A stretch of 64,000 nucleotides of DNA from Streptomyces sp. ISL-98 (GTDB lineage Bacteria > Actinomycetota > Actinomycetes > Streptomycetales > Streptomycetaceae). The stretch covers positions 38,041 to 102,040 of the forward strand of contig NZ_JAGGPB010000021.1 in NCBI RefSeq assembly GCF_018614055.1. The letters run 5' to 3'. Both the position numbers and the translations under genes were made by a program. Below, in pieces: positions 58,733 to 64,000 of the stretch; position 1 is the stretch's first letter; every line of letters starts with the position of its first letter. A model generated the notes under the pieces. It did not search any database. It saw nothing but the letters and a program-made list of their open reading frames with translations, and was not told where the DNA came from.

Positions 58733-60253
58733 CTATGCCGCTGTTACCGCTGAGTCTGCCCGCTCGGCACGGCGCAGCAGCACCGCGGCGAGCAGCCCTC
58801 CGGCCAGTACCGCGACCGCTCCGACCAGCTGGCTGGTCTCCACGCCGGAGGCGAACGCGTCCGCGATACGGGCCCGCTCGCCCGCGTCACCCGCACCGGC
58901 CAGCGCCGCGGGCAGCGAGGCCGCGCCGACGGCAGTGGGTACGAGTGCGGCGAAGCGGGAGTTCAGCACCGCACCCAGGACGGCGACGCCGAGGCCGTTG
59001 CCGAACTCGGCGAGCGTGCCGTTGACGCCCGCGCCGACACCGGCCTTCTCCGGCGGTATGGCGCTCATGATCGCGTTTGCCATGGCGGGCATGGCGAGCG
59101 AGATGCCCGCACCCATCACGACCAGGCCGAACAGCATCCCGCCGTAGCCGGAGCCGGACCCGCCACCCAGCACCGCGATCGCGGCCAGGCCCGCAGCCAG
59201 CAGGCTCATGCCGGACCCGATGGTTGCGGGCGTACCCAGCTTCGGCAGCAGCCGCGCCCCGATCCCGGTGAGGTTGAGAGCAACGACCGTGAGCGCGAGG
59301 GGCGCCGTACGCAGCCCGGCTTCCAAGGGCCCGTAACCGAGCACGAACTGGAGATGCTGGGTGAGGAGGAAGAGCGAGCCGCCCATGCCGAACGCCACGA
59401 GAATCGCGCCCGCCACCGCGCCGATGAAACGCTGGTTCCGGAAGAAGTGCATGTCCAGCATCGGGTAGGGGATGCGGAGCTCCCAGAAGACGAATACGCC
59501 GAGGACAAGGACGCCGGCTGCGGCGGAGAGCAGGACCTGGGTGGAGGTCCAGCCGTGTTCCGGGCCGGAGATGATCGCGTACACGACGGCGGTCATGCCG
59601 ATGGTGGAGAGCAGCGCTCCGAGCACATCGGGGCGGTCGCCCTGCTTGGTCCTGGACTCCGGTACGAGGGAGACGACGGCGACGAGGCCGATCACCGCAA
59701 CCGGGATGTTGATCAGGAAGATCGCGCCCCACCAGAAGTGGTCGAGCATGACACCGCCGATCAGCGGGCCTACCGCGAAGCCGAGCGAGTTCACCGTCGA
59801 CCAGAGGCCGATGGCCTTCACGCGCTCCGTGTCGTCGAAGATCTGGACGACGACGGCCAGGGTGGTGGTGATCAGCAGCGCGCCGCCGATGCCCATCCCC
59901 GCGCGGGCGGCGATCAACTGGGCGCTGGACTGCGCGAGTCCGGCCACGAGCGAGCCGACGCCGAAGAGCGCGAGGCCGGCGACCAGCATCCGCTTGCGGC
60001 CGTAGCGGTCGGCGGCGCTGCCCGCGGTGAGCAGGAGGCCCGACTGGACCAGGGAGTACGCGTTGATCATCCACTGGATGTCGGCGGTGGACGCGTCCAG
60101 CTCCTTGGTGAGGGAGGGGATCGCGACGTTGAGAACGGTGTTGTCGAGCAGCACCGTGAGCTGGGCGAGGCAGATGACGCCGAGGATCAGCCAGCGCTGG
60201 GGGTGGCCCTGGGGGGTGGGGGCCGGGTGGTGCTCGGCGGTCGTCGCCGTCAT
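58733..60253 (-). CDS. MFS drug exporter, DHA2 family
   Basis: 506 residues from ATG 60253 (AAGGAG upstream). Fourteen predicted membrane segments. LLDNTVLNVAIPSLTKEL (motif D1), GSAADRYGRKRM (motif A), GFAVGPLIGGVM (motif C). Similar to EmrB/QacA-type pumps. First gene of an MFS-tetR operon controlled through the 37-bp palindrome 16 nt upstream. Confidence 0.93.
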   Translation of the reverse strand: MTATTAEHHPAPTPQGHPQRWLILGVICLAQLTVLLDNTVLNVAIPSLTKELDASTADIQWMINAYSLVQSGLLLTAGSAADRYGRKRMLVAGLALFGVGSLVAGLAQSSAQLIAARAGMGIGGALLITTTLAVVVQIFDDTERVKAIGLWSTVNSLGFAVGPLIGGVMLDHFWWGAIFLINIPVAVIGLVAVVSLVPESRTKQGDRPDVLGALLSTIGMTAVVYAIISGPEHGWTSTQVLLSAAAGVLVLGVFVFWELRIPYPMLDMHFFRNQRFIGAVAGAILVAFGMGGSLFLLTQHLQFVLGYGPLEAGLRTAPLALTVVALNLTGIGARLLPKLGTPATIGSGMSLLAAGLAAIAVLGGGSGSGYGGMLFGLVVMGAGISLAMPAMANAIMSAIPPEKAGVGAGVNGTLAEFGNGLGVAVLGAVLNSRFAALVPTAVGAASLPAALAGAGDAGERARIADAFASGVETSQLVGAVAVLAGGLLAAVLLRRAERADSAVTAA

Positions 60254-60268
60254 GCAGGCTCCTTGTTC

Positions 60269-60305
60269 TTGTACGGTGTACGGGAGATTCCCGTACACCG
60301 TACAA
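60269..60305. promoter_or_regulatory. 37-bp palindrome, TetR operator
   Basis: TTGTACGGTGTACGGGA (60269-60285) and its exact reverse complement (60289-60305) surround GAT. Within it GTACGGTGTAC is itself repetitive. It covers the region where the MFS promoter should be. A partial copy, GTACGCTGTA, follows at about 60315-60324. Confidence 0.88.
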
Positions 60306-60339
60306 GAGAGCCTCGTACGCTGTATATCGAGTTATCGGG

Positions 60340-62463
60340 TCACTTCGCGGCGGTCAGGTCGTAGAGGGTCGTGCCGTCCACCGTGACCTTGGTGAAGTTC
60401 TCCTCCACCCAGGTGGTGATGGTGGAGTTGCCGCCGCCGGGGCCGCCGCCGCTGCCGCCGATGAAGTAGTGGATCTTGCCCTGGTCCACGTACGCCTGGA
60501 ACTGCGCCAGGGTCGGCGACGGGTCGCTGCCGTTGAAGCCGCCGATCGCCATGACGGGCTTTTCGGTGGCGAGTTGGTAGCCAGCGGCGTTCTGCGAACC
60601 GATCGCGGCTGCGGCCCAGGTGTAGTCGTCGGCGTTCGCGGCGATTTTGGCTTCGGCCTCGGCGCTGACGTTCTGGCCGTTGAGGAGCCCGCCCATCCCA
60701 CCGCCGCCACCGCGCTCGCCCGCTGCGCCGTCGGCGCCGGCACCGGTGCCCATACGGCCGTCGGGGGCGCCCTGTTGACCGGCCTGGTTGCCTTGCTGAG
60801 CGCCCTGGCCGCCTTGACCGCCTTGACCGCCCCCGGCCGGGGCCTGGCCGCCATCGGCCGGAGCCTGGCCGCCATCGGCCGGAGCCTGGCCCGCGCCCGC
60901 CGGGGGCTGTCCCGCGCCCGCCGGGGGCTGTCCCGCGCCCGCCGGGGGCTGTCCCATGCCGCCGCCCCCGCCGGTGCCACCCGGGCCGTCGCCGCCGCCA
61001 CCAGGACCACCGCCACCGCCCGGACCGCCCCGCATCGAGGACGCGGGCCCCGCCGTGACGATGGACCCGGTGTGCGCGCTGTCGACCGTGGACACGGCGT
61101 ACGCGGTCGGCCCCGCCAGCGCCGCCGCGAGCCCGAGTCCCGCAGCCGCGAGGGCGACTCGCCGGTCCATACGCGCCGTTCCCGCCGGCACCAGCCCGAC
61201 CGCGGCCACCAGCCCCACCACCAGCACCGCCCAGCGCAGCCACGGCAGATAGTCGGAGGTGCGGCCGAGCAGGACGTACGCCCACACGGACGTGACCGCA
61301 ACTGTCGCGCCCAGCGTCGCCGCCGCAGCGAAGGAACGCCGTTCCTCCCACAGCACGGTCGCGCCCATGCCGATCAGGGCCGCGATGTACGGGGCCAGGG
61401 CCACCGTGTAGTACTCGTGGAAGATGCCGGCCATGAAGCTGAAGACGGCCGCTGTCATCAGCAGCGAGCCGCCCCACGCGACGAACGCGGCCCGTGCCGT
61501 GTCGGTCCTCTTCGCCTTCCAGGTGATCACGAGACCGGCGACGAGCAGGATCAGCGCGGCGGGCAGCAGCCAGGAGATCTGGCCGCCGATGTTCGTACTG
61601 AACATCCGCCCGATTCCGCTCTCGCCCCAGCCGCGACCGGCGCCTCCGCCGACGCTTCCGGTCTCCTCGCCGTTGATGCGGCCGAGGCCGTTGTAGCCGA
61701 AGGTCAGTTCAAGGAAGCTGTTCTTCTGCGAGCCTCCGATGTACGGGCGAGAGGCCGCCGGCCACAGCTCGACGATCGCGACCCACCAGCCCCCCGCGAC
61801 GACCACAGCAAGCCCGGCGAGGGCAAGTTGGCCGAGGCGGCGGCGTACGGTCGTCGGCGCGCACACGGCGTACAGGACCGCGAGCGGCGGCAGGATCAGG
61901 AAGGCCTGAAGCGTCTTCGTCAAGAACGCGAACCCGATCGCCGCGCCCGCCCAGAGCAGCCACTTGGTCCGGGCGCCCTCAAGTGCACGCAGCACGCAGT
62001 AGACCGTCACGGTCATCAGCAGTGCGAGCAGCGCGTCCGGGTTGTTGAAGCGGAACATCAGCGCGGCGACGGGCGTGAGCGCCAGGACGGCGCCCGCGAT
62101 CAGCCCGGCAGCGGCGCTGAACCGGCGGCGTACGGCGGCGTACAGCACAGCCACCGTCCCCACCCCCATCAGCACCTCGGGCACGAGGATCTGCCACGAG
62201 CCGAGTCCGAAGAGCCGCACGGACAGGGCCATCGGCCACAGGGCGGCCGGGGGCTTGTCGACGGTGATGGAGTTCGCGGCGTCGGACGAGCCGAAGAAGA
62301 AGGCCTTCCAGCTCTCGCTGCCCGCCTGTACGGCGGCGGAGTAGAAGGAGTTGGCGTAGCCGGAGGCGCTGAGGTTCCAGAGGTAGAGCAGCGCGGTGGC
62401 GAGCAGCAGGGCGGTCAGGGCGAGGCGTACCCGGCGGGGTTCGTCGCGTCGGTGGATGGTCAT
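60340..62463 (-). CDS. GT39-type membrane glycosyltransferase (YkcB-like)
   Basis: 707 residues. About 12 membrane segments in the first 460 residues; the first extracytoplasmic loop carries VDKPPAALWPMALSVRLFG, with the Asp-Lys-Pro-Pro typical of PMT/ArnT enzymes that use polyprenyl-phosphate sugars. Residues about 480-590 are a Gly/Pro/Gln/Ala low-complexity insert with repeats of PPAGAGQ and APADGGQ. The C-terminus (YTWAAAAIGSQNAAGYQLAT, PVMAIGGFNGSDPSPTLAQF) is the YkcA/B-like domain. Overlaps the GT2 gene (ATGA), forming a YkcC-YkcB-like pair for transferring a lipid-linked sugar outside the membrane. Confidence 0.9.
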   Translation of the reverse strand: MTIHRRDEPRRVRLALTALLLATALLYLWNLSASGYANSFYSAAVQAGSESWKAFFFGSSDAANSITVDKPPAALWPMALSVRLFGLGSWQILVPEVLMGVGTVAVLYAAVRRRFSAAAGLIAGAVLALTPVAALMFRFNNPDALLALLMTVTVYCVLRALEGARTKWLLWAGAAIGFAFLTKTLQAFLILPPLAVLYAVCAPTTVRRRLGQLALAGLAVVVAGGWWVAIVELWPAASRPYIGGSQKNSFLELTFGYNGLGRINGEETGSVGGGAGRGWGESGIGRMFSTNIGGQISWLLPAALILLVAGLVITWKAKRTDTARAAFVAWGGSLLMTAAVFSFMAGIFHEYYTVALAPYIAALIGMGATVLWEERRSFAAAATLGATVAVTSVWAYVLLGRTSDYLPWLRWAVLVVGLVAAVGLVPAGTARMDRRVALAAAGLGLAAALAGPTAYAVSTVDSAHTGSIVTAGPASSMRGGPGGGGGPGGGGDGPGGTGGGGGMGQPPAGAGQPPAGAGQPPAGAGQAPADGGQAPADGGQAPAGGGQGGQGGQGAQQGNQAGQQGAPDGRMGTGAGADGAAGERGGGGGMGGLLNGQNVSAEAEAKIAANADDYTWAAAAIGSQNAAGYQLATEKPVMAIGGFNGSDPSPTLAQFQAYVDQGKIHYFIGGSGGGPGGGNSTITTWVEENFTKVTVDGTTLYDLTAAK

Positions 62464-63740
62464 CGGCCTGCCTTGGTTTCGGTGATTCGGTCAGCGCGCC
62501 GGTCGGGGAAGACCCAGGCGCGGAAGAGCAGAAAACGCAGCACTGTGGCGGCGAGATTCGCGGCGACGAGGACGGCCAGTTCGGTGCCGTGAGAGGGGGC
62601 GCCGACAGCCACGTCGAGGGCGGCGAGGGAGCCGCTGGTAAGGGCGAGCCCTATGCCGAAGACGACAAGGCCCTGTGCCTGGTGACGTACGGCGCGGTCG
62701 CGTCCCCGTACGCCGAAAGTGAGCCTCCTGTTGGCGGCCGTATTGGCGACGGCCGACACCAACAGGGCCAGCGCATTGGCGCTTTGGGACCCCACCCCCA
62801 TACGGAAGGCGGAGTAGAGCCCCAGATACAGCAACGTGCTCAGGGCGCCGACGACGCAGAAGCCGACGAGCTGACGGGCCAGACCACCCGGTACACCGCT
62901 GATCGAGCGGTCACGCGGGTCGTCGCCGAAGGGCGGCGCGAGCCGGTCCAGCGGCAGCGCCCCGACAGCCAGCGCCCGGCCCACGCGCCAGACGCCCCTG
63001 AGGTCGTCGACGGCGGTCCGCACAATGTGCACGGTGCTGTCGGGGTCGTCGACCCAGTCCACCGGCACCTCGTGGATGCGCAGTCCGGCGCGCTCGGCGA
63101 GCACGAGCATCTCGGTGTCGAAGAACCACCCGGTGTCCTCGACCATCGGCAGCAGCCGCTCGGCGACGTCCGCCCGTATCGCCTTGAATCCGCACTGTGC
63201 GTCGGAGAAGCGGGCGGCGAGCGAGGACCGAAGGATCAGGTTGTACGTACGGGAAATGAACTCCCGCTTCGGCCCGCGCACCACACGCGACCCGCCCGCG
63301 AGCCGTGATCCGATAGCGAGGTCGGAGTGCCCCGAGATCAGCGGGGCGACGAGCGGGAGCAACGCCTTGAGGTCGGTGGAGAGGTCGACGTCCATGTAGG
63401 CGAGTACGGGCGCATCGGACCGCTCCCAGACGGCACGCAGGGCCCGCCCGCGCCCCTTCTGCTCCAGCCGTACGACGACCACTTCGGGCATCACGCGCCC
63501 GAGCCGGGCGGCGACGTCGGGCGTACGGTCGGTGCTCGCGTTGTCGGCGACGGTGATCCGGAAGGGATAGGGGAAGGTGCGGGCCAGATGCTCGCGGAGG
63601 CGGAGCACGCAGGCTTCGAGATCCTTCTCCTCGTTGTAGACGGGGATCACCACGTCCAGGACGGGCACGGGGGCGCCTGCCATGCCGACGGGAAGGTGCT
63701 CCCTGGCCGGAAGGGCCCCCACAGAGGTATCGGTTCGCAT
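62460..63740 (-). CDS. Polyprenyl-phosphate glycosyltransferase (GT2) fused to GtrA-like domain
   Basis: 426 residues from ATG 63740; GTG 63785 (AGGAAA upstream) would add 15. GT2 domain about 25-260: LDVVIPVYNEEKDLEACVLRL, ITVADNASTDRTPDVAARL, DxD motif in LAYMDVDLSTD, SDAQCGFKAIRADVAERLLP. C-terminal GtrA-type domain about 290-410 with four membrane segments (FCVVGALSTLLYLGLYSAF). Makes a polyprenyl-P-sugar for the adjacent GT39 enzyme (inference from the pair). The IS110-type end lies within about 25-70 nt of its start, so its original promoter may be displaced. Confidence 0.9.
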   Translation of the reverse strand: MRTDTSVGALPAREHLPVGMAGAPVPVLDVVIPVYNEEKDLEACVLRLREHLARTFPYPFRITVADNASTDRTPDVAARLGRVMPEVVVVRLEQKGRGRALRAVWERSDAPVLAYMDVDLSTDLKALLPLVAPLISGHSDLAIGSRLAGGSRVVRGPKREFISRTYNLILRSSLAARFSDAQCGFKAIRADVAERLLPMVEDTGWFFDTEMLVLAERAGLRIHEVPVDWVDDPDSTVHIVRTAVDDLRGVWRVGRALAVGALPLDRLAPPFGDDPRDRSISGVPGGLARQLVGFCVVGALSTLLYLGLYSAFRMGVGSQSANALALLVSAVANTAANRRLTFGVRGRDRAVRHQAQGLVVFGIGLALTSGSLAALDVAVGAPSHGTELAVLVAANLAATVLRFLLFRAWVFPDRRADRITETKAGR

Positions 63741-63808
63741 GACCCCGAGCTTCGCGACGTGCGCTGTCAGGGCGGTGTGATCCACCTGTGAGTTTCCTGA
63801 GTCAACCT

Positions 63809-64000
63809 CTATGCCGCCAGAGGCTCCTCGGCGACCGTGTTGACCTTGCTGTTGGCTTGGTGGACGGCGGGGTCGTAGCAGGTGCCGTCGCGCCAGCAGG
63901 CCCACATCACCCGGAGCCAGGAGCGGGCCAGGATGCGGACGGCGTGGGGGTGTCGCTTCTTGCGGGCCCGGGCGTCGGTGTAGATCTTGGCCGCCCAGTC
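63809..64000 (-). mobile_element. IS110-family transposase, C-terminal end
   Basis: Minus-strand frame open at the right edge: DWAAKIYTDARARKKRHPHA, VRILARSWLRVMWACWRDGT, CYDPAVHQANSKVNTVAEEP, LAA, stop at 63809. The KRHPHAVRILARSWLRVMWACW segment is the C-terminal Transposase_20-side signature of IS110-type (DEDD/serine) transposases. The N-terminus and left IS end lie outside. The stop is 24 nt from the in-frame GTG of the GT2 gene. Confidence 0.85.

Noticed and set aside
60469..62592. 707-codon plus-strand frame
   Set aside because: Antisense to the GT39 gene, rich in Arg/Ala/Gly/His without any domain.

Overview
The window is high-GC, densely coding DNA from a Streptomyces-type actinomycete. 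The evidence is a BldC protein and a matching block of neighbours (DUF6274-type protein, valine dehydrogenase, DUF3073 protein, purM/purF), an Lsr2-family protein beside purS, paired SigF/SigN-like sigma factors, leaderless or GTG/TTG starts, and the typical actinobacterial mix of regulators. From memory, gene order follows the S. coelicolor core from about SCO4096 down to the SCO4020s, broken by strain-specific blocks.

Layout. 1-5000: C-terminal part of HrpA helicase, tRNA-Asp with an echo of its 3' end, DUF6274 protein, bldC, and a conserved hypothetical. 5000-15800: vdh, DUF3073 protein, purM-purF, a META lipoprotein, a mycothiol-dependent-type enzyme, an NTF2-like protein, the purS-purQ-purL operon and lsrL. 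15850-20000: three tRNA-Gly genes; the two GCC copies, with identical terminators, bracket an ABC exporter and two-component system. 20000-29250: purC, a dimethylformamidase-like protein, a large membrane protein that looks like a decayed M48 peptidase with tandem repeats, purD, dnaX, the SRP RNA and tRNA-Ser(GGA).

29250-45800 is the most variable part. It holds a PP2C phosphatase, an IclR regulator, a LuxR-type remnant, and a complete SapB/Ram-like class III lanthipeptide locus: LanKC synthetase, a 42-residue precursor absent from routine ORF lists, and two half-ABC exporters that look like a heterodimer. A RamR/DesR-like response regulator lies on the opposite strand, translationally coupled to an FAD oxidase. 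Then come a sulfite-oxidase-like enzyme, a MocR regulator divergent from an AhpD-like/PEP-mutase-like pair, an MmpS-like protein and an HhH-GPD glycosylase.

45900-53450 returns to core genes: ParB-fold-like protein, LytR_C protein, upp, tadA with its partner, tRNA-Ser(CGA), a 54-residue membrane protein, a Dabb protein, sigF, sigN and a lipoprotein. 53580-64000 holds two drug-efflux systems with visible operators: MarR-MFS, where the pump carries three extra beta-sandwich repeats, and MFS-TetR, which has a 37-bp palindrome. Between them is a wrecked YceI-type gene carrying about 375 bp of foreign sequence. The window ends with a YkcBC-like glycosyltransferase pair and the 3' end of an IS110-type transposase inserted just upstream of it.

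How the genes work together. Seven purine genes (purS, Q, L, F, M, C, D) cover most of IMP synthesis but sit in five transcription units. BldC, LsrL, SigF, SigN and the lanthipeptide locus all point to developmental control. The lanthipeptide locus is the best candidate for an undescribed product, because its core peptide has two SxxSxxC motifs with ring contents unlike SapB.
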